Positions 50,643 through 60,598 of a stretch of DNA of 64,000 bases are shown here, in pieces. The notes below the pieces were generated by a model, which was given only the letters and a program-made list of their open reading frames with translations, searched no databases and had not been told where the DNA came from. The DNA lies in NCBI RefSeq assembly GCF_900452865.1, contig NZ_UGOZ01000001.1, positions 1,240,001 to 1,304,000 of the forward strand. Reading direction: 5' to 3'. The translations under genes and the position numbers were made by a program. Each line of letters starts with the position of its first letter. Positions within the stretch are counted from its first letter, which is position 1. Source of the DNA: Legionella taurinensis (lineage in GTDB: Bacteria > Pseudomonadota > Gammaproteobacteria > Legionellales > Legionellaceae).

Positions 50643-52910
50643 ATGTTAAACAAAGAACTTGAATTCACCTTAAACCTTGCTTTTAAGGAAGCCAAAGAGA
50701 AACGTCATGAATTCATGACCGTTGAACATCTACTCCTTTCCTTGCTCGATAATCCTGCAGCAGGCAATGTGTTGCAGGCCTGTGATGCGAACATCGATGC
50801 CCTTCGCCGTGATCTGATTGAATTCATTGATGAAACCACGCCGCGAATCCCGGATGATGAACTCGATAGAGAAACACAACCCACCCTGGGTTTTCAACGC
50901 GTCCTGCAGCGCGCAGTCTTCCATGTCCAATCCGCCGGAAAAACCGAAGTGACCGGTGCTAACGTACTCGCTGCCATATTCAGTGAACAGGAAAGTCAGG
51001 CGGTGTATTTTCTGCGCCGTGAAAACATTACCCGTCTGGATGTCATTAATTACATCTCCCATGGGGTCTCCAAGTACCATAATAATGACCTTAACGAAGG
51101 CATGAACTCCTCCATGGACGAAGAAATGATGTCTGGTGAAGGCACGGAGTCGCCACTCGAAAGTTATTGCACCAATTTAAACAAACGCGCCAGAATGGGC
51201 AAAATTGACCCATTGATTGGCCGCCACGAAGAAATCCAACGCACCATCCAGGTGCTTTGCCGCCGCCGCAAAAACAACCCCCTGCTGGTGGGTGAAGCCG
51301 GTGTGGGCAAAACGGCCATTGCTGAAGGCCTGGCCCGCCGCATTGTTGATGGCGAGGTGCCTGAGGCCATTCAAAATTGCATCGTTTACTCCCTGGATTT
51401 GGGGGCATTGCTGGCGGGTACCAAATACCGCGGCGATTTTGAAAAACGGTTAAAAGCCGTCCTGAAGCAATTAGGTCATCAAGAAGGCGCTGTTCTATTC
51501 ATCGATGAAATTCATACCATCATTGGTGCTGGTGCTGCCTCAGGCGGCGTAATGGATGCCTCAAACCTCATTAAACCCCTGCTGGCCAATGGCGAGCTGA
51601 AATGCATCGGTTCAACCACGTACCAGGAATACCGCGGTATTTTTGAAAAAGATCGCGCCCTGGCTCGGCGTTTCCAAAAAATTGACATCACAGAACCGTC
51701 TGTGGAAGAAACCTTTGAAATTCTTAAGGGCTTAAAAGGACGTCTTGAAGAGCATCATGGGGTTAAATTCTCCATTCCAGCCTTGAAAGCGGCGGCTGAA
51801 CTGTCGGCAAAATACATCAATGATCGTTTCTTACCGGATAAGGCCATTGATGTGGTGGATGAGGCCGGCGCGTATCAAAACCTGTTGACTGCCAATAAAC
51901 GTCGTAAAATCATCAGCGTGACAGAGATTGAAAGCGTGGTAGCTAAAATAGCCCGCATACCGGTTAAAAAAGTGTCTGCGCGGGATAAAGACACCCTGCG
52001 TAACCTGGAGCGTGACCTTAAATTACTGGTTTATGGTCAAGACATTGCCATCACTGCCTTAGCCTCCGCCATTAAACTGGCCCGCTCCGGTCTGCGTGAA
52101 CCGCAAAAACCGGTCGGATGCTTCCTGTTTGCCGGCCCCACCGGGGTAGGTAAAACGGAAGTCACACGCCAGTTAGCGAATGTCCTGGGTATTGAATTGC
52201 TGCGTTTTGATATGTCGGAGTACATGGAGAAGCACACCGTATCCCGTTTGATCGGGGCCCCTCCAGGGTATGTGGGTTATGATCAGGGCGGTTTGCTGAC
52301 CGAAGCGGTCACCAAAAACCCCCATTCCGTTCTACTGCTTGATGAAATTGAAAAAGCGCATCCGGACGTCTTTAACCTGCTTCTGCAAATCATGGACCAC
52401 GGTACCTTAACCGATACCAATGGCCGTCAGGCGGATTTCCGTCATGTGATTTTGGTCATGACCAGCAATGCCGGCGCCAGTGAAATCAGTCGAAATTCGA
52501 TTGGCTTCTCCCTCCAGGACAACAGCAATGACGGCTTGGAAGTGATTAAGCGTCAATTCAGTCCAGAATTCAGAAACAGACTGGATGCCATCATTAATTT
52601 CGCACCGCTGGACAACGTGACCATTGGCCTGGTTGTTGATAAGTTCATCATGGAACTTGATGAGCAATTGAGTAATAAAGGGGTCACGTTTAAAGTCGAT
52701 AAAGCCGCGCGGGAATGGCTGATTGAACATGGCTATGATAAAGCCATGGGCGCACGACCGATGGCTCGCCTCATTCAGGAAAACATCAAAAAACCCCTGG
52801 CCGATGAGTTGCTGTTTGGAAAATTATCCAATGGTGGCCACGTCACCTTGAAAGTGAAGGACGGTAAACTGCATTTTGACAGCCATGATTACCGTGAGGG
52901 TGTGTGCTAA
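50643..52910 (+). CDS. clpA: ATP-dependent Clp protease ATP-binding subunit ClpA
   Basis: Hexameric AAA+ unfoldase feeding ClpP. The 755 residues (E. coli 758) have the N-terminal Clp repeat domain, D1 Walker [10 protein letters not shown]2 Walker A GPTGVGKT, Walker [14 protein letters not shown], and the IGF-like loop region [10 protein letters not shown]. The start at 50643 ([14 protein letters not shown]) follows an AGGAG site; the frame is open upstream into clpS but not conserved. An intrinsic terminator follows. Confidence 0.96.
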   Translation: MLNKELEFTLNLAFKEAKEKRHEFMTVEHLLLSLLDNPAAGNVLQACDANIDALRRDLIEFIDETTPRIPDDELDRETQPTLGFQRVLQRAVFHVQSAGKTEVTGANVLAAIFSEQESQAVYFLRRENITRLDVINYISHGVSKYHNNDLNEGMNSSMDEEMMSGEGTESPLESYCTNLNKRARMGKIDPLIGRHEEIQRTIQVLCRRRKNNPLLVGEAGVGKTAIAEGLARRIVDGEVPEAIQNCIVYSLDLGALLAGTKYRGDFEKRLKAVLKQLGHQEGAVLFIDEIHTIIGAGAASGGVMDASNLIKPLLANGELKCIGSTTYQEYRGIFEKDRALARRFQKIDITEPSVEETFEILKGLKGRLEEHHGVKFSIPALKAAAELSAKYINDRFLPDKAIDVVDEAGAYQNLLTANKRRKIISVTEIESVVAKIARIPVKKVSARDKDTLRNLERDLKLLVYGQDIAITALASAIKLARSGLREPQKPVGCFLFAGPTGVGKTEVTRQLANVLGIELLRFDMSEYMEKHTVSRLIGAPPGYVGYDQGGLLTEAVTKNPHSVLLLDEIEKAHPDVFNLLLQIMDHGTLTDTNGRQADFRHVILVMTSNAGASEISRNSIGFSLQDNSNDGLEVIKRQFSPEFRNRLDAIINFAPLDNVTIGLVVDKFIMELDEQLSNKGVTFKVDKAAREWLIEHGYDKAMGARPMARLIQENIKKPLADELLFGKLSNGGHVTLKVKDGKLHFDSHDYREGVC

Positions 52911-52937
52911 AGTCATTCCTATTAGAAGCCCGTTATC

Positions 52938-52968
52938 AAAATATCCACAGTCATGTGGATATTTTTTT
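52938..52968 (+). terminator. Intrinsic terminator after clpA
   Basis: AAAATATCCACA (52938-52949) pairs with TGTGGATATTTT (52954-52965) around GTCA, with T residues to 52968. Confidence 0.85.
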
Positions 52969-53019
52969 ATGTTAAACGGTTTACCGAAACCAACAGTTGA
53001 ATCGGAGTAATTGGATTTT

Positions 53020-53808
53020 ATGTTAAGTGTCATTATTATTGCTAAAAATGAGGCAGCCAATATCCAGCGATGCCTGGAGTCGGTTAAGTGGGCTGATGAA
53101 ATCATTGTTCTGGATTCAGGCAGTACGGATCAGACGGTGGAAATTGCCAAAAAATACACCGATAACATTTATTTGACCGATTGGCAGGGTTATGGTGTTC
53201 AAAAGCAACGTGCGTTGTCGGTGGCGACGGGTGATTGGGTCCTTAACCTCGATGCAGACGAGTCGGTCAGTGAGGGCTTAAAATTTGCCATTCAACAAGC
53301 CATGGATTTAAACGAAGCAGACGCCTACCGTATCCCCATTTACATGAATTTTTATGGCAAGCCCATGCGCTATTCCTCAAGCCCCAAACGCCACATTCGC
53401 TTGTTCAAGCGGGAAGGCGCGCGTTACAGCGATGACATTGTCCATGAAAAAGTGGTGCTGCCGCCTGAGGCGAAGGTCGAAAAATTAAAACAAAGCATAC
53501 TTCATCACTCCTATCAGGATTTAAGTCATGCCATTGCCAAAATGAACCGCTACTCGTCTTACACCGCAAGAAGCCGCCGCAAAGAAGGCAAGCCGCCGTC
53601 CTTTATCAGTATCCTGTTTTCGGCAGGCTGGATGTTTTTCCGCTGCTTGATTTTACAGCGCGGATTTTTAGACGGGAAAGAAGGGTATATTCTCGCAGTC
53701 CTTAACGCCGAAGGCTCGTTTTATCGGGGCGTTAAACAACTCTATCCCGATCGCCGCATTAGCGATTTACCGGATACCAAAGAGATTAAAAAAGAAGAGA
53801 ATGGTTAA
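53020..53808 (+). CDS. Family 2 glycosyltransferase, WaaE/KdtX-like
   Basis: A 262-residue GT-A enzyme. The nucleotide-sugar end is LSVIIIAKNEAANIQRCLES; the first Asp of the metal motif is in LNLDADESVS. The C-terminal part (GKEGYILAVLNAEGSFYRGVKQLY) matches the WaaE/LgtF type of LPS core beta-glucosyltransferases. ATG at 53020 is chosen over a TTG at 53011; GGAG upstream could serve either. It probably adds a core sugar at the inner face of the inner membrane. Stands alone, converging on potD. Confidence 0.85.
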   Translation: MLSVIIIAKNEAANIQRCLESVKWADEIIVLDSGSTDQTVEIAKKYTDNIYLTDWQGYGVQKQRALSVATGDWVLNLDADESVSEGLKFAIQQAMDLNEADAYRIPIYMNFYGKPMRYSSSPKRHIRLFKREGARYSDDIVHEKVVLPPEAKVEKLKQSILHHSYQDLSHAIAKMNRYSSYTARSRRKEGKPPSFISILFSAGWMFFRCLILQRGFLDGKEGYILAVLNAEGSFYRGVKQLYPDRRISDLPDTKEIKKEENG

Positions 53809-53850
53809 AGTCGTTCTCTTTAGCTCAAGCGGGAAGGCAGGAAAGCAGCA

Positions 53851-54876
53851 CTAAAACGCCAGTTTCAATTGTTCCCAATAGCTGTTGTAGAGCGCCAGCG
53901 TTTCTTCCCCGACATCCCGCTGAAAATGGGCTCTCTTCATGGTTTCCGCATCCGGGTAAACCAGGCGGTTATCACGAATAGAGGCAGGTAATTTAAGCCA
54001 GGCTTCGCGGTTGGTAATGGCATGGCCTTCCTTCAGGGCAATTTGCTCACTCACCTCGGGTTTGAGCAGATAATCAATAAAGGCATATGCCTCCTCGGGA
54101 TGCGGCGGATTGACAGGAATGGCCAGGCAATCCACCCAAACCACAAAACCATCCAGAGGGTAGGAAAAGCCAATCGCTTTATTCTCCGCCTGGGCTTTAA
54201 AGGCATCGCCATTCCACGCGGAACCCAGGGAAGCGTCTTCATCAATCATAATGGCTTGAATGCTGTCGCTGGCAAACAGTTTAATGTTGGGAACCAATTG
54301 CAGTAAATGCTGGTAAGCTGCATCAATGTGCTTAGGATCGCGATCGTTTGGATCAAAACCGAGGCTCATGAGAGCTATGGCGAAGACTTCGCGGGAATCA
54401 TCAAGCAGCATTAACTGATTGCGCCATTGCGGCTGCCACAGTTCACGCCAGTAGGCTGGCGGATGGCTCACCCGTTGTTGATTAAAGAATATGCCCGTTG
54501 CTCCCCAAACCAGGGGAACGCTGAAATGATTGCCCTTATCGTAATCATTGTGCGAAAATTTTTCATCCACATGGTTTATATTGGGCAAGCGATCAGGATC
54601 AAGCCGAGTCAGCATGTTGAGTTTGCGCATGCGTTCGACATAATAGGCCGAAGGCAGGATGACATCATAAATGCTGCTGTTGCTGGCTTTTAATTTGGCA
54701 AAGAGCGTCTCATTGCTGTCATAGGTTGAAAAATTAACTTTAATACCGGTGTCATGTTCAAACTGCTGAACGACTTTTTTGGGGATCTCGCCGCCCCAGA
54801 CATACACATTGACGACTTTCTCCCCAAACGCGGCGGAGGTAAAAAAAACAGTCAGAAAAAGCAAAACGCGGGTCAT
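53851..54876 (-). CDS. potD: Spermidine/putrescine ABC transporter, substrate-binding protein
   Basis: Periplasmic polyamine-binding protein, 341 residues, signal peptide ending TSAAFG. Blocks VNVYVWGGEIPKKV, SAWNGDAF and the C-terminal EAYAFIDYLLKPEV are typical of PotD/PotF. Last gene of potABCD on the minus strand; its start overlaps potC by four bases. Confidence 0.93.
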   Translation of the reverse strand: MTRVLLFLTVFFTSAAFGEKVVNVYVWGGEIPKKVVQQFEHDTGIKVNFSTYDSNETLFAKLKASNSSIYDVILPSAYYVERMRKLNMLTRLDPDRLPNINHVDEKFSHNDYDKGNHFSVPLVWGATGIFFNQQRVSHPPAYWRELWQPQWRNQLMLLDDSREVFAIALMSLGFDPNDRDPKHIDAAYQHLLQLVPNIKLFASDSIQAIMIDEDASLGSAWNGDAFKAQAENKAIGFSYPLDGFVVWVDCLAIPVNPPHPEEAYAFIDYLLKPEVSEQIALKEGHAITNREAWLKLPASIRDNRLVYPDAETMKRAHFQRDVGEETLALYNSYWEQLKLAF

Positions 54877-55640
54877 ATTTTTTTACTCGCAAGCCGATGA
54901 GCCACAATGACTAAAATCATGGACAGTGCAAAGGTAAAGGAACACAAGGCATTTAACTCCGGGGTTACGCCGGCCCGTACCAGGGAATAAATCGTCAAAG
55001 GCAGGATATTAAAATCAGGGCCGGCGACAAAATAACTGATAATGACATCGTCAAATGACAGGGTAAAACACAAAAGGAAGCCGCTTAATATCCCTGGCCA
55101 TAACAGGGGCAGCAGGATTTTAGTCAAGGCCGCGTAGCGGCTGGCCCCTAAATCAAGGGCACTGAAATAAATGTTGGGATTCAGCGTGTTGATGCGGGTA
55201 TTAATGGTAATCATGACAAAGGGAATACAAAAGGTGATGTGAGCAATCAACAGGCTGGTGAAACCTAAAGGAATCTGCGACACATTAAAGAAAATCAGCA
55301 GGGCAACACCTAAAACCAAATCAGGGATGATAATGAGCAGCAACAGCAGGGTATAAAGAAATGTGCGATGACGGGTTTTAAAAAGGAACAATTGCACGCA
55401 GGCAAGAAGGCTAATCACGGTGGCGGCTGCGGCTGCGCACAAACCTAAAATCACGGAATTGCTGAACGCAGCCCACAAGCCGCGATCATGAAACAGTTCG
55501 GTATACCATCGCAGAGAAAAACCATGCCACTGCAGTGAGAATTTGGCGTTGTTGAATGAATAAATCACCAACACCAGAATCGGAATGTAGAGCATGGCAT
55601 AGACGCAAAATAAAAAAGCTTGCCGGGCAAGTGACTTCAA
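54873..55640 (-). CDS. potC: Spermidine/putrescine ABC transporter permease PotC
   Basis: A 255-residue inner-membrane permease with six hydrophobic segments. The EAA-like loop is SALDLGASRYAALTKILLPLL, contacting PotA. Overlaps potB and potD by four bases at each end. Confidence 0.93.
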   Translation of the reverse strand: MKSLARQAFLFCVYAMLYIPILVLVIYSFNNAKFSLQWHGFSLRWYTELFHDRGLWAAFSNSVILGLCAAAAATVISLLACVQLFLFKTRHRTFLYTLLLLLIIIPDLVLGVALLIFFNVSQIPLGFTSLLIAHITFCIPFVMITINTRINTLNPNIYFSALDLGASRYAALTKILLPLLWPGILSGFLLCFTLSFDDVIISYFVAGPDFNILPLTIYSLVRAGVTPELNALCSFTFALSMILVIVAHRLASKKI

Positions 55641-56461
55641 TGGGTAACCTCCTTATTCAGGCCTCGATAGAAAACCAGGAGTAAAACCAGTAGCAAAGTC
55701 AGCACAACGCTGGTGGCCGAGCCCTGCGGCCAGTTCTCTACCACCAGAAATTGGTTCTGGATTAAATTGCCAAGCAGGATGGAACGGGCGCCGCCTAAGA
55801 CATTGGGGATATAAAACAGGGTCATTGCCGGTAAAAAAACCAGCAGGCTGCCTGACACAATGCCGCTTGCCGTATTGGGTAAAAATACCCGCCAAAAAAT
55901 AGCCCATCGGTTAGCGCCTAAATCTTTTGCCGCTTCAATCAGGCGGAAATCAAAGCGTTCCATGTTGGTAAATAATGGGAGCACCATGAAAGGAAAGAGG
56001 TTATACACCAGGCCGGATATCACAGCGAAGTTGGAATAAAGCAGCGACAGAGGCGTCTCAATCAGGTGCAGTTTAAGGAGGATAGCGTTTAATACCCCTT
56101 TGAATTTAAGGATGGCAATCAAGGAATAGGTACGGACCAGCGAACTGGTCCAGAATGGAATAATAATAAGCAGTAACAGCAGGGATTGATGCCGGGATTT
56201 AATCATTAAATAACTGAAGGGGTAGGCAATCAACAGGCAGAGCACGGTCGTAATCAGAGCAATACCCACGGAGCGCAGGAAAATTTTAGCAAACACCGGG
56301 TCAATTAAGGCCGTGTAGTTATCCAGAGTAAACGGCAGAGTCACCAGATGAACACTGTCTCTGGATAAAAAACTCGCGATCACCACCAGCGAAAGTGGAA
56401 GAAAACTAAACAGTAACAGCCAGCCATAAAAAAGCGTCAATGACAGGGATTTAGTTTTCAT
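55637..56461 (-). CDS. potB: Spermidine/putrescine ABC transporter permease PotB
   Basis: A 274-residue permease partner of PotC; EAA-like loop IEAAKDLGANRWAIFWRVFL. The ATG at 56461 (MKTKSLSLTLFYGW) is chosen as it precedes the first membrane segment; the frame stays open into potA but that part is the potA gene read in another frame. Overlaps potA by 11 bases. Confidence 0.92.
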   Translation of the reverse strand: MKTKSLSLTLFYGWLLLFSFLPLSLVVIASFLSRDSVHLVTLPFTLDNYTALIDPVFAKIFLRSVGIALITTVLCLLIAYPFSYLMIKSRHQSLLLLLIIIPFWTSSLVRTYSLIAILKFKGVLNAILLKLHLIETPLSLLYSNFAVISGLVYNLFPFMVLPLFTNMERFDFRLIEAAKDLGANRWAIFWRVFLPNTASGIVSGSLLVFLPAMTLFYIPNVLGGARSILLGNLIQNQFLVVENWPQGSATSVVLTLLLVLLLVFYRGLNKEVTH

Positions 56462-57545
56462 AAGGCAACAGGACCTCCCAACCTGGCAGCCATTCCACCC
56501 AGACCGTTTCATGAAGGGCATATTCCAGCTTGTCATCATCTTCATCAAAAAATTCCGAGGCATTGATCACGGCGCCTGACGGGAGGGCAACTTTCAAATC
56601 CACCGTGGAGCCTTTGTAGATAATGTCCAGGATTTTGCCCGGCAGCATGCCGCGCGGCTCCGTGACCTCCGACAGGCTCCACACCCGAATGTCTTCGGGC
56701 CGCACAATCACATGCACCTTATCCCCGACCTGATAATGGCCGGTGTTTTTGCATTGAATGCGGACGTCTTCGATGGTGGTGGTTAATTCGTCGGTATCCG
56801 CCGCGATGACGTCGGCGTTAAAAATATTGGCTTCGCCGATAAAGCTGGCCACGTGCAGGTTAGCCGGGGTTTCATACACCTCACGCGGGGTGCCGACCTG
56901 TTCGATGTGGCCCAGATTAAACACCACGATGCGATCCGACATGGACAAGGCTTCTTCCTGATCATGGGTGACAAAAACGAAGGTCATGTTCAAGGTTTTC
57001 TGGATTTGCTTTAATTCGTACTGCATGGCTTTGCGCAGGCGGTAGTCGAGCGAACTTAAGGGCTCATCGAGCAACAGCACCTGCGGGCGGTTAATGATCG
57101 CCCGGGCAATGGCCACTCGCTGCTGCTGGCCGCCGCTTAACTGCCTGATATTGCGATTGGAAAAAGACTCAAGCTGCACCAGACGCAGGGCCTCAAGAAC
57201 ACGGGTCCTTATTTCATCCTCGGCAATGCGTTTGCATCGCAGCGCAAAGGCGACATTTTCAAACACGGACAAGTGCGGAAACAGCGCATAGCTTTGAAAA
57301 ACGGTATGCACATCGCGTTTTTGCGGGGGCAGGGCGTTGACGCATTGCCCATTGATGTAAATTTCACCTTCGCTGGGTTGCTCAAAGCCGGAAATTAAAC
57401 GCAGCAGCGTGGTTTTTCCACACCCTGAGGGGCCAAGCAGGGTAAGAAATTCCCCGTTATAAACCGTGAGATTTAAGCGATCAAGAATGAGGGTATTGCC
57501 ATACGATTTGCTCACATCCTTGATGTCTATCAGCGATATGGTCAT
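56451..57545 (-). CDS. potA: Spermidine/putrescine ABC transporter ATPase PotA
   Basis: ATPase of the polyamine importer, 364 residues. Walker A GPSGCGKTT, signature LSGGQQQRVAIARA, Walker B LLLDEPLSSLD, and a C-terminal TOBE-type regulatory domain (VIVRPEDIRVW). The start MTISLIDIKDVSKSYG at 57545 is chosen for conservation; the frame is open 54 codons further upstream without conserved sequence. First gene of potABCD. No strong ribosome site. Confidence 0.93.
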   Translation of the reverse strand: MTISLIDIKDVSKSYGNTLILDRLNLTVYNGEFLTLLGPSGCGKTTLLRLISGFEQPSEGEIYINGQCVNALPPQKRDVHTVFQSYALFPHLSVFENVAFALRCKRIAEDEIRTRVLEALRLVQLESFSNRNIRQLSGGQQQRVAIARAIINRPQVLLLDEPLSSLDYRLRKAMQYELKQIQKTLNMTFVFVTHDQEEALSMSDRIVVFNLGHIEQVGTPREVYETPANLHVASFIGEANIFNADVIAADTDELTTTIEDVRIQCKNTGHYQVGDKVHVIVRPEDIRVWSLSEVTEPRGMLPGKILDIIYKGSTVDLKVALPSGAVINASEFFDEDDDKLEYALHETVWVEWLPGWEVLLPYEN

Positions 57546-57581
57546 GAATAATGTCGAATAAAATCCGCAATTATGAGGTCT

Positions 57582-57620
57582 CCTGCCGCGATTGTCCAGG
57601 GTTTTAGACCACGCGGCAGG
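57582..57620 (-). terminator. Hairpin between the Cys-rich gene and potA
   Basis: CCTGCCGCG (57582-57590) pairs with CGCGGCAGG (57612-57620) across a 21-base loop. It lies just after the stop codon of the Cys-rich gene on the minus strand. No T tract, so function as a terminator is not certain. Confidence 0.4.
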
Positions 57621-57628
57621 GTAGGCAT

Positions 57629-58024
57629 TTACCAGGGCGTCACTGAAACAGTGGGGGTTGTGTTGGGTTGTAATGAACAGAGTTCGGAAATACTGCCGTC
57701 GTTGCAAAGCACCACGCCCAGTTCATTGACGGTAAACACGCCGCCTTGCCAGAGGCAGCAGCCGGGAAGCAATTGCAGATCCATCACCGCATGACGGGTA
57801 CAATAGCAGGACGAATAATAACCATTATTGCAAACATAGCGGCCAGCGGAGGAGTCGCAGTAATTGATGCCTCCCATTTGTGCACAGCAGACATCAACGT
57901 TGCAATTGCGCGGGCACTGATCCTGACACACCCCCTGGGTATTGGGTGCGCATGAACCGGCAAAAACAGGTGAAAAGCTCGGAGCGAGCAGGCAAAGGAA
58001 GAATATCGAACTGAATAAGCGCAT
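57629..58024 (-). CDS. Cysteine-rich secreted protein of unknown function
   Basis: A 131-residue protein. Signal peptide MRLFSSIFFLCLLAPSFSPVFA, then a mature domain with about 15 cysteines (CAPNTQGVCQDQCPRNCNVDVCC, split into CxxxC-type clusters, and YYSSCYCTR). The start at 58024 follows GGGGAA seven bases upstream, better than an in-frame ATG at 58045. The cysteine density suggests a disulfide-knotted exported protein. I do not recognise the family. No partner genes; potA follows on the same strand. Confidence 0.65.
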   Translation of the reverse strand: MRLFSSIFFLCLLAPSFSPVFAGSCAPNTQGVCQDQCPRNCNVDVCCAQMGGINYCDSSAGRYVCNNGYYSSCYCTRHAVMDLQLLPGCCLWQGGVFTVNELGVVLCNDGSISELCSLQPNTTPTVSVTPW

Positions 58025-58154
58025 TGCGTTTCCCCAGGTTATCATCTGTTGAGCATATCATAAGTTTCTGATGAAAAAGAAGTTATTCGGCGGGGTTTAT
58101 TCGCCTGTAACACTTCGCTCACACGCTATGCAGCGATTGGTACTGCATGAATGA

Positions 58155-59411
58155 CTAGGGTTCCATCTTTTCCAGGGCTTGCGGCAGAACCAGGGAGTCT
58201 GAATCCAGATCAACAGCCTCAATCTTTTGAAAACGCTGGGCGATTTTGCGGGCAGAGGTTGTGACCTCGCCCACGTCATGATGGGCGAGATCAATGTGTT
58301 TGGACAGTTTATCCATGCGCTTTTCGAAGCGCTGAAAATCGTCGGCCAGTGCGTGTAGATGTTTTTGAATAATATGAACCTGAGTCCGCGTGGCATCGTC
58401 TTTTAACACAGCGCGCGCCGTGGTTAACACGGCCATCAGGGTGCTCGGTGAGACGAGCCAGACTTTCAGGCGTTGCGAAAGGGCGATCACCTCGGGGTAA
58501 TTGGCATGGATTTCGGCAAAAATGGCCTCAGCCGGAATGAACATCATGGCGCTGTCAGTGGTTTCTCCGGGAATAATGTATTTCTCGGCGATGTCCTTAA
58601 TGTGTTTTTGCAGGTCTTGGCGAAACTGTTGTTGCAAGGGCTTGCGCTCAGCCAACGACAAGGCATTGTTCATCAGTTTCTGGTAGGTTTCGAGCGGAAA
58701 TTTGGCATCAATGACAATGTGCCCTGTCGGCTCAGGCAAAAACAATACGCAATCGGCTCGTCGTTGATTGGACAAGGTGTGCTGCATGCGGTAATGGTTG
58801 GCGGGAATCATGTTGTCGATCAGCGCGGCCAGCTGCACTTCGCCAAAGGCGCCGCGTGCGCGTTTGTCTACCAGCACATCCTGCAGGCTGACGACATGGG
58901 ACGACAGTTCGGTGATTTTCTTCTGCGCCTCGTCGATGATGGTTAAACGCCGAACCACATCGGTAAACGTGGTGGAGGTTTTTTCAAATCCTTCCGTCAG
59001 TTTATGGTTAACCTGTTGGGTAAGCGAGTGCAGGTGGTTGCGTATTTCTTCCGTCAGCGATTGCAGATGCGAGGTCAGTGAGCCGGCATGTTGTTTAAAG
59101 CTGTGGCCAATCTGCTCACGGACATCGGTCATGTGGCGTTGAACGGTTTCACTGATAAGACGCTGGCTGTTTAATTGCCCCTGAGTTATCCGCTCAACAA
59201 GCGGTGTCTGGCTGGCGTGCAATTGCTCATTGAGCGACAGATGAAGCTTGTGTAATTCATCAACCAAAAGCAGCTGGGTTTTTTCTTGGTTCTGATGGTA
59301 TTGGCGACGCAACTGAGCTAGTTTTCTAAACAGCCCGAGGCTTAAAAAAAAGTGCAGGGCTGCGGCAATGGCCACACCCTGCAAGGCAGTGAGCTGTTGA
59401 AAAAAACTCAT
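58155..59411 (-). CDS. rmuC: DNA recombination protein RmuC
   Basis: A 418-residue protein with an N-terminal membrane anchor (about residues 12-30), a long coiled coil to about residue 170, and the RmuC nuclease-like domain (RGAFGEVQLAALI, HIVIDAKFPLETY). In E. coli RmuC limits recombination at inverted repeats; it is thought to be a nuclease. ATG overlaps the stop of the DUF4785-like gene by four bases, so it is the last gene of a three-gene operon. Confidence 0.92.
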   Translation of the reverse strand: MSFFQQLTALQGVAIAAALHFFLSLGLFRKLAQLRRQYHQNQEKTQLLLVDELHKLHLSLNEQLHASQTPLVERITQGQLNSQRLISETVQRHMTDVREQIGHSFKQHAGSLTSHLQSLTEEIRNHLHSLTQQVNHKLTEGFEKTSTTFTDVVRRLTIIDEAQKKITELSSHVVSLQDVLVDKRARGAFGEVQLAALIDNMIPANHYRMQHTLSNQRRADCVLFLPEPTGHIVIDAKFPLETYQKLMNNALSLAERKPLQQQFRQDLQKHIKDIAEKYIIPGETTDSAMMFIPAEAIFAEIHANYPEVIALSQRLKVWLVSPSTLMAVLTTARAVLKDDATRTQVHIIQKHLHALADDFQRFEKRMDKLSKHIDLAHHDVGEVTTSARKIAQRFQKIEAVDLDSDSLVLPQALEKMEP

Positions 59412-60598
59412 TCCTGTCCTATCTGTTGAAGCGGAATTAACGGGCTGTACTCATAGACCGCTTTTAACTGACCGTAATCCGTCAATTGCAGGGCTCCTAA
59501 GTAATAGGGGGCTTTGTATGTCGTGCTTTCTTCGGGATGAAAACTGAAATTCAATTCATTAAGGCCCGTGGCGAACCAGGCGGCGGATTGCACCGTATCG
59601 ACAGGAATCACGTCACCCTGGTCGTTGGTCGCAAACAAAACGGCCTGCAGCGCGTAACGGCTGCCGGTGGCGACTTCGACGTGGGCTTTGAATTGAAATG
59701 GTTCGGCCGTATTGTCCCGATTAATGCTTCTTACTGCCGCTGACGGAATGGTGTAGGAAAAGGCGGTGTGCGCCTGGCGCTTGACATTGCGGCCGCCGAC
59801 ATCAGTATCCACCTGCGCTTCAATGTACCAGTTTTCACCGTGAAATCCCTTTTCAGAACGCAGCATTACCTTGGCCTGGTAAACATCCCAGGAGACTTTT
59901 TCAAGCGTCAGCGCCCGTTGATTGCCATCCGGAGTGACCAGATTGGCAGTAATAACATCGATGGGGTAGCCTACGGCATCGTCCCGTAAACTGAAGGTTG
60001 CAATCAACTCATCCCCATAATGATAACGCGCCTTATCGGTGGCCACCGTCAGGTAAGCATTGGACCCTTGATCAAACACATGAATGATATAGGCATCCTG
60101 CTCATGGCCTTTCACCGGATCACTTTTCAGAATGAAACGGCCAGAACCGAGTTCGGGTTTCAGTTGCATGGCCATGAGGCTTTCACCGCCAAAAGCGGAT
60201 TCTTTCAGCCCCTCCTCGTCGGCGAACAGGGCAGAAGCCTCTTTCAGGGGAAGCACCTGATGGGCCTCTGTCTCCAGATTGAAATTCAGCTTAAGGCGGG
60301 AATTCGCGGCCGCAGGGCTGATACGGATGATTGCACCCGGGGCAAGCGTCTGCAATGCGACCCCCTGACTTAACTGCTGAAGGGTGGTTCTCAGGCTGTA
60401 CTTATTGCTTTTCTGGGAGTGCATGGTTTCATGGCCAAGCGGCAGATGATTGGTCGGCCAATCGCTGCTTAAATTGTCATGCGACAACGATTCGCAATGA
60501 TCGCACTCATAGGGATGCACGGCTTCCTGGGGTAAAGTGAATGCCAGGCTTTGGCCTGCCCATAAGGCAGACACCATCAGTAAATAAGTTGCTCTCAC
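59408..60598 (-). CDS. Secreted DUF4785-like protein
   Basis: A 396-residue protein with signal peptide ending AGQSLA. An early CxxC (Cys32, Cys35 in ECDHCES) is followed by beta-rich sequence with repeated Ig-like edges (RYHYGDELIATFSL; GENWYIEAQVDTDVGG). I recall DUF4785 as a family represented in Legionella with no clear function; assignment is from memory. Overlaps the lipase gene and rmuC by four bases at each end, so the three are expressed together. Confidence 0.65.
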   Translation of the reverse strand: MRATYLLMVSALWAGQSLAFTLPQEAVHPYECDHCESLSHDNLSSDWPTNHLPLGHETMHSQKSNKYSLRTTLQQLSQGVALQTLAPGAIIRISPAAANSRLKLNFNLETEAHQVLPLKEASALFADEEGLKESAFGGESLMAMQLKPELGSGRFILKSDPVKGHEQDAYIIHVFDQGSNAYLTVATDKARYHYGDELIATFSLRDDAVGYPIDVITANLVTPDGNQRALTLEKVSWDVYQAKVMLRSEKGFHGENWYIEAQVDTDVGGRNVKRQAHTAFSYTIPSAAVRSINRDNTAEPFQFKAHVEVATGSRYALQAVLFATNDQGDVIPVDTVQSAAWFATGLNELNFSFHPEESTTYKAPYYLGALQLTDYGQLKAVYEYSPLIPLQQIGQE

